A stretch of DNA of 64,000 nt from Haloactinopolyspora alba (GCF_003014555.1 NZ_PYGE01000012.1:1-64000); one strand, 5' to 3'. Positions 44,819 through 54,249 are shown, counted from the first letter of the stretch. Numbers and translations: made by a program. Notes: generated by a model not told the origin, from the letters alone.

Positions 44819-45211
44819 ATGGGACCGACGGCAACGGACACCGCGACGGGTACGCCGCCGCGGTTCCGCACCTTCACCGAAGACGACCGACTTCCCGAGC
44901 CGCTACCCGAGCCGACCCGGGACGAGATGCGACTCGAGATCGTGATGGCCGCCCTCAGTGATCCGTTGCGGCTGTTCATCGTGCGCAAGCTGCTGCTCGA
45001 GGCCGAGCGGATCGACCACCCCTGCGGGTGGTTCGGACTGGACCGGCCGAAGTCGTCGCTGACACACCACTTCCGCACGTTGCGCGACGCCGGGCTCATC
45101 CGGCAGCGGCAGTACGGCCTGACGCGGGGCAACCAGCTGCGTGTCGAAGACCTCGAGGCCCGGTTCCCTGGGCTGCTGCGGTTGATCGCCGACTGGCGGC
45201 CGCATGCCTGA
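44819..45211 (+). CDS. ArsR-type winged-helix regulator
   Basis: 130 residues. IVMAALSDPLRLFIVRKLLL, KSSLTHHFRTLRDAGLIRQRQYG form an ArsR-like winged helix. The N-terminal 40 residues are an acidic, Thr/Pro-rich extension. An AAGGAGGAG ribosome site precedes the ATG. It should bind the operators at 44757 and control the divergent MFS gene and itself. Confidence 0.85.
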   Translation: MGPTATDTATGTPPRFRTFTEDDRLPEPLPEPTRDEMRLEIVMAALSDPLRLFIVRKLLLEAERIDHPCGWFGLDRPKSSLTHHFRTLRDAGLIRQRQYGLTRGNQLRVEDLEARFPGLLRLIADWRPHA

Positions 45212-45310
45212 CGTCTGCGTGGTGACCGGTGGCCGGCGCGCCGTGCTCGGCCCCGACCCGGAGTCGCGGTGACACGCGGCGGCGTCGTGCGTGGCTAGAG
45301 AACGGCGGCG

Positions 45311-45712
45311 ATGGTGGCGGGCGCCGCGCTGGTGGTGGCGGCGGCCGGGCTGCTCGACGGCGACGGGTGGAGCGCAGTCGTGATCGCCGCGGCGATGGTC
45401 GTGTTCGCATGGACGCTGTCGCCGGCGTTCTTCCCGCGGGGCGTCCCGTTCGAGCAGGCACGCGACATCGCGTCCGCCCGGGGTGTCCCGCTGATCCTCT
45501 GGCGTCCGGGATGCACCTACTGCATGCGTCTTCGGATGGCGCTGGCGTCGGGCGCGCGGCGGGTCATGTGGGTGAACATCTGGGACGACGATGCGGCGCG
45601 ATTCGTCCGGTCGGTGAACTCCGGCAACGAGACCGTGCCCACCGTCGTCGTCGGCGGGCAGGCGCACACGAACCCGAGTCCGCGGTGGGTGCGCCTGCAG
45701 CTGTTCCGGTGA
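45311..45712 (+). CDS. membrane-anchored glutaredoxin-like protein
   Basis: 133 residues. Two N-terminal membrane helices (about 2-16 and 22-36) precede a thioredoxin-fold domain with the active site WRPGCTYCMRLR (CxxC near 68-71) and the cis-Pro in NETVPTVVV. It resembles actinobacterial mycoredoxin-like proteins. The TGA stop lies within the terminator arm at 45710. Confidence 0.8.
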   Translation: MVAGAALVVAAAGLLDGDGWSAVVIAAAMVVFAWTLSPAFFPRGVPFEQARDIASARGVPLILWRPGCTYCMRLRMALASGARRVMWVNIWDDDAARFVRSVNSGNETVPTVVVGGQAHTNPSPRWVRLQLFR

Positions 45713-45759
45713 TCATCAACGACGCACCACACCATGACCCGGCAAAACGTTGATGATCA
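45710..45759. terminator. convergent terminator that contains both stop codons
   Basis: TGATCATCAACG (45710-45721) pairs perfectly with CGTTGATGATCA (45748-45759) around a 26-base loop. The TGA of the glutaredoxin gene begins the left arm and the TGA of the ABC gene (45757-45759 on the minus strand) begins the other. An AAAA/TTTT tract flanks the right arm. Confidence 0.7.
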
Positions 45760-47562
45760 TGGGCGGTCGGGGTGGCCGTGCCACGAGTTCCAGAGCGCGG
45801 CGTACGCACCGCCGGCACGCAGGAGATCGTCGTGCGAGCCGAGTTCGACGATCCGGCCCTCCTCCATGACGGCGATCCGGTCGGCGTCGTGCGCGGTGTG
45901 CAGGCGATGTGCGATGGCGATCACGGTGCGCCCGGCCAGCACGGCAGCGAGTGAGCGTTCCACGTGCCGCGCGGACCGCGGATCGAGCACCGACGTCGCC
46001 TCGTCGAGGATTACCGTGTGCGGGTCGGCCAGAGTCAGCCGCGCCAACGCCAGCTGCTGCGCCTGCGCGGGTGACAGGGCAGTCCCGCCGGAGCCCACAC
46101 GGGCGTCCAGCCCCAGGTCCGCCGCCCAATCCCAGGCGTCGACGGCCCGCAACGCGTGCTCGACGGCGGCATCGTCCGCGTCCGGCACGGGCAGCACGAC
46201 GTTGTCGCGCAGCGAGCCGCGGAACACATGGTGCTCCTGTGTGACCAGCGTGATCTCGGTCCGCAGCTGCTCCAGTGGGAGACCGCCGACGTCGACGTCG
46301 TCGACGGTGATCGAGCCGGCACGCGGCCGGTGGACACCCGCGAGCACCCGGCCGAGAGTGGACTTGCCCGCGCCGGACGCACCCACGATCGCGAGCCGCT
46401 CGCCGGGGCCGACCTCGAGATCGACGTCGCGCAGCACGTCCACCGCGTCGCGGTAGCCGAAGCTGACACCGTGTGCGGCGATGCCCGCTCGGTCGCCGGC
46501 CGCGGAAACCGGCGTTGCCAGTACCAGCGGCGCCGAGCGCGACGGCCCTGGGAACGCCGGTCCGGTGGTGGCATCGTCGTCGCAGGTCGGCTGGTCCGGC
46601 CGGCGCACCCCGAGCAGTCGGGCGAGCGCGGCGCTGCCGAGCTGCAGCTCGTTCAGCCAGAACAGCAACGTGTCCACCGGCGTGAGCAGCTGCTGGACGT
46701 ACAGGGTCGCGGCGGTGACCGCCCCCAGCGACGCCAGCCCGTTGAGATGGAACGCACCGCCGATGACCAGTGTGGTGACCACCGGGAGCACGTACGCGGT
46801 GTCGACGATCGGCAGGAACACGGTCCGCAGCCGCATCGTGTAGCGCTCGGCCGCGTCCGCGGCTGCGATGTCGTCGTCGGCGCGGGCCCGGCGACGAGCG
46901 CCGATCCGCAGCGCCTCGACGGTGCGCGCGCCATCGGCGGTCTCGCTCAGCCCGGCCGCGATCCGCGTGTACGAGGCGTTCTCACGCAGGTACGCGTCGC
47001 GGGCACGAGCGAGGAACCAGCGGGTCGCCGCCCACAGGATCGGCACCGCGACCAGGCAGGGCAACGCCAGCAACGGTCCCAGCAGGACCAGCCCGCCGAG
47101 CGTCAGCACGATCGTCACCGCGCTGATCAGCGTCTCCGGAATCGCGTGCCGGACCGCCCGCGACAACAGGTCGACGTCGCGCGTGGTCCGGGTGACCAGA
47201 TCCCCGGTCCCGGCCCGCTCGACCGTCGACTGCGGCAGCGCGAGCACGTCGTCGACGAACTCCTCGCGCAGCTGGGCGAGCACCTTCTCGCCGAGCCGAG
47301 CGGAGGCGAGCATGGCGAAGCCTGTGAGCGCCGCCTGCGTCACGACGAACGCGCAGATCAGCACGGCGACCCGGTCGACGGTGTCCGTTCCGCGGGCGAC
47401 GTCCTCGACGAGCCTTCCGAGCAGCCACGGGACGACCAGACCGGACGCCGCGGCCAGGATGTGCAGCACCACGACGCGGCCGAGCTCGGCGGGGTGCCGC
47501 AGCGCCAGCCGGCGTGCGTGCGCCCGGGCCCGGGTGGCGGAGGCGACGGGCAGGCCGGTCAT
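45757..47562 (-). CDS. ABC exporter half with catalytic Walker motifs but degenerate signature
   Basis: 601 residues: a six-helix exporter domain (about 20-310) and a nucleotide-binding domain. Walker A is GASGAGKST (near 397), Walker B VILDEATS (near 520) and the H-loop AHR. The signature is LSPAQ (near 500) instead of LSGGQ. The start overlaps the stop of its partner (ATGA). Together they form a heterodimeric exporter in which this subunit supplies the working ATP site. Substrate unknown. Confidence 0.9.
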   Translation of the reverse strand: MTGLPVASATRARAHARRLALRHPAELGRVVVLHILAAASGLVVPWLLGRLVEDVARGTDTVDRVAVLICAFVVTQAALTGFAMLASARLGEKVLAQLREEFVDDVLALPQSTVERAGTGDLVTRTTRDVDLLSRAVRHAIPETLISAVTIVLTLGGLVLLGPLLALPCLVAVPILWAATRWFLARARDAYLRENASYTRIAAGLSETADGARTVEALRIGARRRARADDDIAAADAAERYTMRLRTVFLPIVDTAYVLPVVTTLVIGGAFHLNGLASLGAVTAATLYVQQLLTPVDTLLFWLNELQLGSAALARLLGVRRPDQPTCDDDATTGPAFPGPSRSAPLVLATPVSAAGDRAGIAAHGVSFGYRDAVDVLRDVDLEVGPGERLAIVGASGAGKSTLGRVLAGVHRPRAGSITVDDVDVGGLPLEQLRTEITLVTQEHHVFRGSLRDNVVLPVPDADDAAVEHALRAVDAWDWAADLGLDARVGSGGTALSPAQAQQLALARLTLADPHTVILDEATSVLDPRSARHVERSLAAVLAGRTVIAIAHRLHTAHDADRIAVMEEGRIVELGSHDDLLRAGGAYAALWNSWHGHPDRP

Positions 47563-49286
47563 GCCGGGTCCTCCTCGCGAGCCACGACGGCTCGGTAGCG
47601 GTCGTCGGCGAGCAGTTCGGCGTGCGTGCCCTCGGCCACGGCCTTGCCGGCCTCGACGAAGACGACGTGCTCGGCGCAGTCCAGCAGGATCGGGCTGGTG
47701 GAGAAGACCACGGTCGTGCGCCTGTCGCGGGCCGCGGCCAGTCCGGCCGCGATCCGCGACTCGGTGTGGGCGTCGACGGCGCTGGTGGGTTCGACCAGGA
47801 CCAGCACCTCGGGATCGACGGTGAGGGCACGCGCCAGCCGGAGCCGCTGGCCCTGGCCACCGGACAGCTCGCGTCCGGCGTCGGCGACGACGGTGTCCAG
47901 CCCTGCGGGCAGCCCGGCGAGGACGTCGTGCGCGGACGCCGTGCCAACGGCCCGGTGCACGACGTCCGGGACCCGTGCCGCGCGGCCGGCCGGGTCGAGC
48001 TCGACGCGCAACGAGCCCGAGAACAGGTGCGCGGCGTTGTCGACGACCAGGATGCGGCGGCGGACGTCGTCGATGTCGAGCTGACGCAGCGGCACGTCGC
48101 CGAACGTCACGTCGGAGTCGGCATAGCGGCCGATCCGGTCGGCCAGCGGCCCGGCGTCGTCGGAGAACGCGCACACGACCGCCGTCAGCCGGCCGGGCTC
48201 GATCCGCAGGCCGGAGACCGGGTCGTGGAACCCGGCACCGGCGGCGGTTGGCGGCGCGCCGGAGTCGCCGGTCGGCGATGCTCCGCCGGTGTCGTGCGGT
48301 TGCAACGAGAGCAGCGTCGTCACCCGGCGGGCGGCGACAACGCCCTTCATGACCGCTCCGGCCGCGTTGGTCAGCCGGCGCAGCGGAATCGACAGGAACG
48401 TGGCGTAACCGTAGAACGCCACGAGCTGGCCGGGGGTGAGGCGGCCGTCCAGCACGTATCGAGCGCCCTGCCACACCACGGCCGTGACCAGCAATCCGGG
48501 CAGCAGCACCTTGGCGCCGTCGAGCACCGCCTCGACGCGGGCAACCCGGACGGCGGCGCGTCGCGCCCGCTGCGACTCGCTGCGATAACCGTCGGCGAAC
48601 ATCTGCTCGCCGCCGATGCCGCGCAGGACTCGCAGACCACCGACGATGTCGACGGCGCTCGAGGTGAGCTCGGACTGGACGGCGCGCAGCCCGACCTGGC
48701 GCCGATGCAGCGGACGCAGCGTCAGCGTCGTCGCGACGACCATCACCGGCACGCCGACCAGCACGACCAGTCCCAGCTGCCACGAGGTGACCAGCATGAT
48801 CGCGGCGACCACGACGACCGCGGCCACGGCGCCCACGGCACGGGAGACGAAGGCGAGCGCGTTGCCGATCTGCCCGACGTCGGCGACACCGACGCTCATG
48901 ACCTCGCCGGCGGACACGCGCCGGGGCAGACTCGCGCCGAGTCGGGTGGCGTGGTCGGTGACGAACTGGAGCGTGCGGAAACTGCCGCCGAGGGAGGCGG
49001 TCAGCGCGCATCGGTCGTGCAGGATGCCGGTGACGGCCTGGAGGATTCCCAGCGCCAGGACGGCCCCGCCCCACAGCAACAGGGCCCGTTGGTCGCGTTC
49101 GGTGAGCCCGTCGTCGACGGCGCGGCCGATGGCCGCGGGGATCAGCGCATTCGCGACGACGCTGACGGTCGAGTAGACGACGCCCAGGGCGACGATGACG
49201 CGGTTGGCGCCGGCGAGGCGGGTGAGGTAGCTACCGGGGGACCGAAGATCTGGTTGCCCAGGGTCCGGGTCAGGAAACTGGCGCAC
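47559..49286 (-). CDS. ABC exporter half lacking a Walker A motif
   Basis: 575 residues: exporter membrane domain (about 20-310), then a nucleotide-binding domain without Walker A (the expected place near 374 reads VVCAFSDDAGPLAD). It keeps the signature LSGGQGQR (near 475) but its Walker B is LVLVEPTS, with Val for the Mg-binding Asp. GTG 49286 gives MRQFPDPDPGQPDLRS, the usual N-terminus of this family. It is probably unable to hydrolyse ATP and completes the site of its partner. Confidence 0.88.
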   Translation of the reverse strand: MRQFPDPDPGQPDLRSPGSYLTRLAGANRVIVALGVVYSTVSVVANALIPAAIGRAVDDGLTERDQRALLLWGGAVLALGILQAVTGILHDRCALTASLGGSFRTLQFVTDHATRLGASLPRRVSAGEVMSVGVADVGQIGNALAFVSRAVGAVAAVVVVAAIMLVTSWQLGLVVLVGVPVMVVATTLTLRPLHRRQVGLRAVQSELTSSAVDIVGGLRVLRGIGGEQMFADGYRSESQRARRAAVRVARVEAVLDGAKVLLPGLLVTAVVWQGARYVLDGRLTPGQLVAFYGYATFLSIPLRRLTNAAGAVMKGVVAARRVTTLLSLQPHDTGGASPTGDSGAPPTAAGAGFHDPVSGLRIEPGRLTAVVCAFSDDAGPLADRIGRYADSDVTFGDVPLRQLDIDDVRRRILVVDNAAHLFSGSLRVELDPAGRAARVPDVVHRAVGTASAHDVLAGLPAGLDTVVADAGRELSGGQGQRLRLARALTVDPEVLVLVEPTSAVDAHTESRIAAGLAAARDRRTTVVFSTSPILLDCAEHVVFVEAGKAVAEGTHAELLADDRYRAVVAREEDPA

Positions 49287-49425
49287 GGAAGTCAAGACCG
49301 TAGACGTTGCCCCCGGAACGGGCAACCGGTTTTGTGCCGCTGTCCTGGCGGCCCGGGACGGCATGGCGGTCGAGCTGCCCGTCACCGATGGGCCGGAGGC
49401 ATGACGCCGCGGTCACCGCAGTACA

Positions 49426-50040
49426 GTGAGTCGCGTGGCCGAACCGACCCGCTGGGAGACCGACACCAAGGACGGCCACTCGCACTGGTACGTCGAGCGG
49501 TTCCGCCGGATGGCTGCCGAGGGCGACGACCTCGCAGGTGAGGCGCGGCTCGTCGACGCGATGGTGCGCCGGAAGGCACGGATCCTCGATGCGGGGTGCG
49601 GTACCGGCCGCATCGGCGCCGAGCTGCACGCTCGCGGGCACGAGCTCGTCGGGGTCGACGCCGACCCGGTACTGATCGACGCCGCCGTCGCCGACCACCC
49701 CGGTCCGCGGTGGCTGGTCGCCGACCTGGCCGAGCTCGACCTGCCAGCACAGGGTGTCGCCGAGCCGTTCGACGCCGCGGTCGTGGCCGGCAACGTGATG
49801 GTCTTCGTCGCGCCCGGCACCGAGACCGAGGTGCTACGTCGCGTCGGCGCGCACGTCGCCGGCGACGGGTTCGTGATCGTCGGCTTCCACGTCGACCGGC
49901 ATCTGTCGCTCGACGAGTTCGACCGGTGCGTCGCCGCGGCGGGGCTGCGGGTGGAGCACCGGTTCGCGACGTGGGATCTGCGTGCGTGGCACGACGAGGC
50001 CGACTTCGCGGTGACGGTGCTGCGGCACGCTGCGGGGTGA
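49426..50040 (+). CDS. class I SAM-dependent methyltransferase
   Basis: 204 residues. Motif I is ILDAGCGTGRIGAEL (about 49-63), then VGVDADPVLI and VGFHVDRHLSLDEF. A common actinobacterial methyltransferase of unknown substrate; it begins 140 bp from the divergent ABC exporter. GTG 49435 is an alternative start. Confidence 0.82.
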   Translation: MSRVAEPTRWETDTKDGHSHWYVERFRRMAAEGDDLAGEARLVDAMVRRKARILDAGCGTGRIGAELHARGHELVGVDADPVLIDAAVADHPGPRWLVADLAELDLPAQGVAEPFDAAVVAGNVMVFVAPGTETEVLRRVGAHVAGDGFVIVGFHVDRHLSLDEFDRCVAAAGLRVEHRFATWDLRAWHDEADFAVTVLRHAAG

Positions 50041-50061
50041 TCGGCAGCGGTGCCGGGCGGG

Positions 50062-50355
50062 CTACTCCGTGTGCCGTGCGACGATCCGGTCGATGGCGTG
50101 GGCCATGTCGACGTCCGCCCTGGTCACGCCGCCGGCCGAATGGGTGACGAGCGCGAACGTGAGGGTGCGCCAGCGGATGTCGATGTCCGGATGGTGATCC
50201 GCGGCTTCGGCTGCCTCGGCGACGTCGTCGACGACGGCGATGCCGGTCGGGAAGTCCGGAGCCTCGACGGTGCGGGTGATGCCGGAGGTGTCGCCGCTCC
50301 ACTCCGGTAGGCCGTCGAGCGCGGAGCGTATGTCGTCGGTGTCGAGCAGTGTCAT
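50062..50355 (-). CDS. pterin-4a-carbinolamine dehydratase
   Basis: 97 residues, the usual length. The motif EAADHHPDIDIRW holds the active-site histidines. It dehydrates the carbinolamine made during aromatic amino-acid hydroxylation, or acts in molybdopterin-like metabolism, since no hydroxylase gene is nearby. Confidence 0.9.
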   Translation of the reverse strand: MTLLDTDDIRSALDGLPEWSGDTSGITRTVEAPDFPTGIAVVDDVAEAAEAADHHPDIDIRWRTLTFALVTHSAGGVTRADVDMAHAIDRIVARHTE

Positions 50356-50406
50356 CGGTGCCTCCGTTCGCGGGCCACGGCGGCTGCCATCACCAGGATC
50401 GTCCCC

Positions 50407-50465
50407 GCGTCACCAGGTCTGCAAGGGTGGTGACGCAGGGAATTCCATGGTGAACGTGATCATTC
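50407..50465 (-). repeat. dispersed repeat, copy downstream of sdhB
   Basis: On the minus strand this reads AATGATCACG, then CATGGAATTCCCTGCGTCAC and CACCCTTGCAGACCTGGTGA. It matches the copy at 54378 at about 52 of 58 positions, in inverted orientation. It runs into the sdhB stop codon. Confidence 0.75.
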
Positions 50466-51248
50466 CTGGGGCTGGTCGGGGGGTTGGGACTCGGGGAGCT
50501 GGTCGCGGCGGAAGATCTTGCGGCCGAGCCAGGTGACCGGGTCGAAGGAGCGGTCGACCACGCGTTCCTTCACCGGGATGATCGCGTTGTCGGTGATCTT
50601 GATGCCCTCGGGGCACACCTCGGTGCAGCACTTGGTGATGTTGCACAGCCCGATGCCGGCCTGTTCCTTGGCCAGCTGCCGATGGTCGTTCGTGTCCAGC
50701 GGGTGCATCTCGAGCTCGGCGTAGCGCAGGAAGTAGCGCGGGCCCGAGAACGACTGCTTGTTCTCCTCGTGGTCACGGATCACGTGGCACACCGTCTGGC
50801 ACAGGAAGCACTCGATGCACTTGCGGAACTCCTGCCCGCGCTCGACGTCCTCCTGCTGCATGCGGTACTCGCCGTCGGCGCCGCGCGGCTCGGGCGCGAA
50901 GGTCGGGACCTTCTTGGCGGCCTCGTAGTTGTACGACACGTCCGCGACGAGGTCACGGATCACCGGGAACGTCCGCAGCGGCGTGACCGTCACCGTCTCG
51001 CCGGGCTCGAACGTGGACAGCCGGGTCATGCAGGCCAGCCGCGGCTGCCCGTTGATCTCGGTGCTGCACGACCCGCACTTGCCGGCCTTGCAGTTCCACC
51101 GGACCGCGAGGTCGCCTGCCTGGGTGGCCTGCACGCGGTGCAGCGCGTCGAGGACGACCTCACCCTCCTCGACCGGCACGGTGTAGTCGACGAGCTCACC
51201 ACCCGACGCGTCACCGCGCCATACCTTCATGTCGAGGTCGTATCCCAT
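50460..51248 (-). CDS. sdhB: succinate dehydrogenase/fumarate reductase iron-sulfur subunit
   Basis: 262 residues. An N-terminal [2Fe-2S] ferredoxin domain (CKAGKCGSC, then RLACM, about 52-77) precedes a C-terminal domain with CIECFLCQTVC (about 146) and CNITKCCTEVCPEG (about 205) for the [4Fe-4S] and [3Fe-4S] clusters. It passes electrons from SdhA to the membrane anchor. A GAGGAGG ribosome site precedes the ATG. Confidence 0.94.
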   Translation of the reverse strand: MGYDLDMKVWRGDASGGELVDYTVPVEEGEVVLDALHRVQATQAGDLAVRWNCKAGKCGSCSTEINGQPRLACMTRLSTFEPGETVTVTPLRTFPVIRDLVADVSYNYEAAKKVPTFAPEPRGADGEYRMQQEDVERGQEFRKCIECFLCQTVCHVIRDHEENKQSFSGPRYFLRYAELEMHPLDTNDHRQLAKEQAGIGLCNITKCCTEVCPEGIKITDNAIIPVKERVVDRSFDPVTWLGRKIFRRDQLPESQPPDQPQE

Positions 51249-51312
51249 CACGCCTCCTCGGCGATCGTTCGTGTCGTCACCGGCCCGGCCGGCGCACGGT
51301 GCCGCTGACGTC

Positions 51313-53115
51313 TCATGTCTCGTCGAAAAGCCGGCGCAACTCGTCGGGCATCGACGGCAACGGCTGCCGCCGGACGGCGACGGCGTCGTCGTCGAGGTGG
51401 CAGAGCAGGTTGACCGAGCCCCACGTGTCGTCGGTGCCCGGGAAGTCGTCGCGGGTGTGCCCGCCACGGCTCTCGGTCCGTTCGAGCGCCGCCCGCGCGA
51501 TGCATTCGGACACCTGCAGCATGTTGGGCAGGTCGAGCGCGAGGTGCCACCCGGGGTTGTACTGCCGGTGTCCCTCCACCGTCATCCGTGTGGTCCGCTC
51601 ACGCAACTCGACCAGCTTGTCGAGCGCGTCGCGCATCTCGTCGGCGTTGCGGATGATGCCGACCAGCTTGTGCATGACGTCCTGCAGGTCGTGCTGGACG
51701 GTGTAGGGGTTCTCGTCGCCGGTGCCGTCGAACGGGGCCAGCGCTGCCGTGGCCGCGTTGCGGACGTCGTCGTCGGCGATCGCCGGGGCGGAACGGACGC
51801 GGGCCGCAGCGTACGCGGCGTTCAGCCCTGCGCGGCGGCCGAAGACGAGCAGGTCGGACAGCGAGTTGCCGCCCAGCCGGTTGGACCCGTGCATGCCGCC
51901 GGCGACCTCACCGGCGGCGTAGAGCCCGGTCACGCCGGACTCGCCGGTGTCCGGGTCGACGGCCACGCCGCCCATGACGTAGTGGCAGGTCGGGCCGACC
52001 TCCATCGGGCCGGCGGTGATGTCGACGTCGGCCAGCTCCTTGAACTGGTGGTACATCGACGGCAGCCGGCGCTGGATGTACTCGGGCGATCGCCGGGAGG
52101 CGATGTCGAGGAACACGCCGCCGTGCGGCGAGCCGCGGCCGGCCTTCACCTCGGCGTTGATGGCGCGCGCGACCTCGTCGCGGGGCAACAGCTCGGGCGG
52201 GCGGCGGTTGTTGGCCTTGTCGTCGTACCAGCGGTCGGCCTCGTCCTCGGAGTCGGCGGTCTCGGCCTTGAAGAACTCCGGGATGTAATCGAACATGAAC
52301 CGGCGGCCCTCGTTGTTGCGCAGCACCCCGCCGTCGCCGCGGACCGACTCGGTGACCAGGATCCCGTTGACCGACGGCGGCCAGACCATGCCCGTCGGGT
52401 GGAACTGGACGAACTCCATGTTCACCAGGTCCGCGCCGGCGTCCAGCGCGAGCGCGTGGCCGTCGCCGGTGTACTCCCACGAGTTCGACGTGACCTTGTA
52501 CGACTTGCCGATGCCGCCGGTGGCCAGCACCACCGAGGGTGCCTCGAAGACGACGAACCGGCCGGACTCGCGCCAGTAGCCGAACGCGCCGGACAGCCGG
52601 TCGCCCTCTTTGAGTAGCTGGGTGACGGTGCATTCCATGAACACCGAGATGCCCAGTGCGACGGCGCGCTGCTGCAGGGTGCGGATGAGCTCGAGGCCGG
52701 TGCGGTCGCCCACGTGCGCGAGCCGGGCGAAACGGTGACCGCCGAAGTCGCGCTGCGAGATCAGACCGTCCGGCGTGCGGTCGAACAGTGCGCCCCACTC
52801 TTCGAGCTCGCGGACGCGGTCGGGCGCCTCCTGGGCGTGCAGCTGGGCCATCCGCCAGTGGTTGAGCATCTTGCCGCCACGCATGGTGTCGCGGAAGTGC
52901 ACCTGCCAGTTGTCGTCGGACCAGACGTTGCCCATGGCCGCGGCGATGCCGCCCTCGGCCATCACGGTGTGCGCCTTGCCCAGCAGCGACTTGCACACCA
53001 GGCCGACCTTCGCGCCCGCGTCGTGTGCGGCGATGGCCGCGCGCAGCCCGGCACCGCCGGCCCCGACGACCAGGACGTCGAAGCTGTGCCGTTCGATACT
53101 GCTCGGGTCGGTCAT
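51313..53115 (-). CDS. sdhA: succinate dehydrogenase/fumarate reductase flavoprotein subunit
   Basis: 600 residues. The FAD fold is DVLVVGAGGAGLRAAIAAHDAG; LLGKAHTVMAEGGIAAAMGN carries the His usually linked to FAD. FHPTGMVWPP and the late GGNSLSDLLVFGRRAG are typical of the active site and the capping domain. ATG 53115 is chosen for its AGGGAG ribosome site; a GTG at 53127 is in frame. Confidence 0.94.
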   Translation of the reverse strand: MTDPSSIERHSFDVLVVGAGGAGLRAAIAAHDAGAKVGLVCKSLLGKAHTVMAEGGIAAAMGNVWSDDNWQVHFRDTMRGGKMLNHWRMAQLHAQEAPDRVRELEEWGALFDRTPDGLISQRDFGGHRFARLAHVGDRTGLELIRTLQQRAVALGISVFMECTVTQLLKEGDRLSGAFGYWRESGRFVVFEAPSVVLATGGIGKSYKVTSNSWEYTGDGHALALDAGADLVNMEFVQFHPTGMVWPPSVNGILVTESVRGDGGVLRNNEGRRFMFDYIPEFFKAETADSEDEADRWYDDKANNRRPPELLPRDEVARAINAEVKAGRGSPHGGVFLDIASRRSPEYIQRRLPSMYHQFKELADVDITAGPMEVGPTCHYVMGGVAVDPDTGESGVTGLYAAGEVAGGMHGSNRLGGNSLSDLLVFGRRAGLNAAYAAARVRSAPAIADDDVRNAATAALAPFDGTGDENPYTVQHDLQDVMHKLVGIIRNADEMRDALDKLVELRERTTRMTVEGHRQYNPGWHLALDLPNMLQVSECIARAALERTESRGGHTRDDFPGTDDTWGSVNLLCHLDDDAVAVRRQPLPSMPDELRRLFDET

Positions 53116-53158
53116 GAACTCCCTCACGCTGTCGTTCGGTCGGCTGGATCCACTGGCG

Positions 53159-53956
53159 TCAGAAGAAACGCAGGTCCGACCACGTTCCCGACGCCACCAT
53201 CCAGATGTAGAAGTCGGTCAGCGCCAGGGTGCCGAGCGTGATCCACGCGAACTGCATGTGCCGTGTGTTCAGCTTGGACACGAAGGTCCACCACCGGTAC
53301 CTGATGGGGTGCCGCGAGAACGAGCGCAACCGGCCGCCGGTGATGTGCCGGCACGAGTGGCACGACAACGTGTAGCACCACAGCATGACCACGTTGCCGA
53401 CGAGGATCACGTTGCCGAGCCCCACGCCGAAGCCGTCGGCGCCGTCGAAGGCGAGGATGGCGTCGTAGGTGTTGATCAGTGTGATGATCAGCGCGGCATA
53501 GAACGTGTACCGGTGCGCGTTCTGCAGGATGAGCGGCAGCCGGGTCTCGCCGGTGTAGCGCCGGTGCGGCTCGGCGACCGCGCAGGCCGGCGGCGACAGC
53601 CAGAAGCTGCGGTAGTACGCCTTGCGGTAGTAGTAGCAGGTCAGCCGGAACAGCAGCAGCAACGGCAGGCTCAGCGCCGCGTACGGGAGCAGCGGGTGGT
53701 CCGGCAGGAACGTGCCGAAGTGCGCGGCCCCGTCGACGCAGCCGTTGGAGACGCACGGCGACGAGAACGGCGTCAGGTAATGGTGTTCGGCGACCCAGTA
53801 GTCGGCCTGCTGGAACACCCGGAAGGTGGCGTAGGCCAGCCAGGCGACGAGGCCGGTGACGGTCAGTGCGGGCGTGATCCACCAGCGGTCCGTGCGCAGC
53901 GTCCGCTCGGTGATGCGGGCGCGCGACGGTGCCTGGGTGCCGGTCGGAGCGGCCAC
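53159..53956 (-). CDS. sdhC: succinate dehydrogenase membrane anchor (Sdh1-type cytochrome b)
   Basis: 265 residues with five predicted membrane helices. CYTLSCHSCRHITGG and ARNAHRYTFYAA-like LQNAHRYTFYAALI supply the histidines for haem. From memory, this size and topology match the anchor of mycobacterial Sdh1. The GTG start (53954-53956) overlaps the stop of the preceding gene as TAGTG. Confidence 0.85.
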   Translation of the reverse strand: MAAPTGTQAPSRARITERTLRTDRWWITPALTVTGLVAWLAYATFRVFQQADYWVAEHHYLTPFSSPCVSNGCVDGAAHFGTFLPDHPLLPYAALSLPLLLLFRLTCYYYRKAYYRSFWLSPPACAVAEPHRRYTGETRLPLILQNAHRYTFYAALIITLINTYDAILAFDGADGFGVGLGNVILVGNVVMLWCYTLSCHSCRHITGGRLRSFSRHPIRYRWWTFVSKLNTRHMQFAWITLGTLALTDFYIWMVASGTWSDLRFF

Positions 53957-54249
53957 TACGGCGCGCGCCGATCGGGAGCGCCGAGGCCCTCGTCCTCGGC
54001 GTCGGCCCACATGCTGGGGTCGTACGGGTCGTCCGGGACGACTTCGAGATGCTGGCGCTCCTGCGTGCCGGAGCGCTGCCCCGGAAGCGGATCGCCCAGC
54101 TCGTCGAGGTCGTCGGCCAGTCGCGCCGTGTCCGTCATGAGCCGGCGCACGCCCAGCGTGTCGCCGTACTGACGGCGTAGCTCGACCACGGCCGCGTCAA
54201 GACCCGTGATGGCCTCGGCCACCGCGGCGCGGCTCTCGGACACTCCCAT
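53956..54249 (-). CDS. small conserved protein leading the sdh operon
   Basis: 97 residues, acidic and helical: VAEAITGLDAAVVELRRQYGDTLGVRRLMTDTARLADDLDELGDP, then YDPSMWADAEDEGLGAPDRRAP. From memory a gene of this size also precedes Sdh1 genes in mycobacteria. No catalytic motif is seen; an assembly or regulatory role is only a guess. Confidence 0.72.
   Translation of the reverse strand: MGVSESRAAVAEAITGLDAAVVELRRQYGDTLGVRRLMTDTARLADDLDELGDPLPGQRSGTQERQHLEVVPDDPYDPSMWADAEDEGLGAPDRRAP

Noticed and set aside
45757-49074. A single 1105-residue ABC protein
   Set aside because: The extra N-terminal half is the out-of-frame reading of the partner gene; two overlapping genes with normal starts explain the region.
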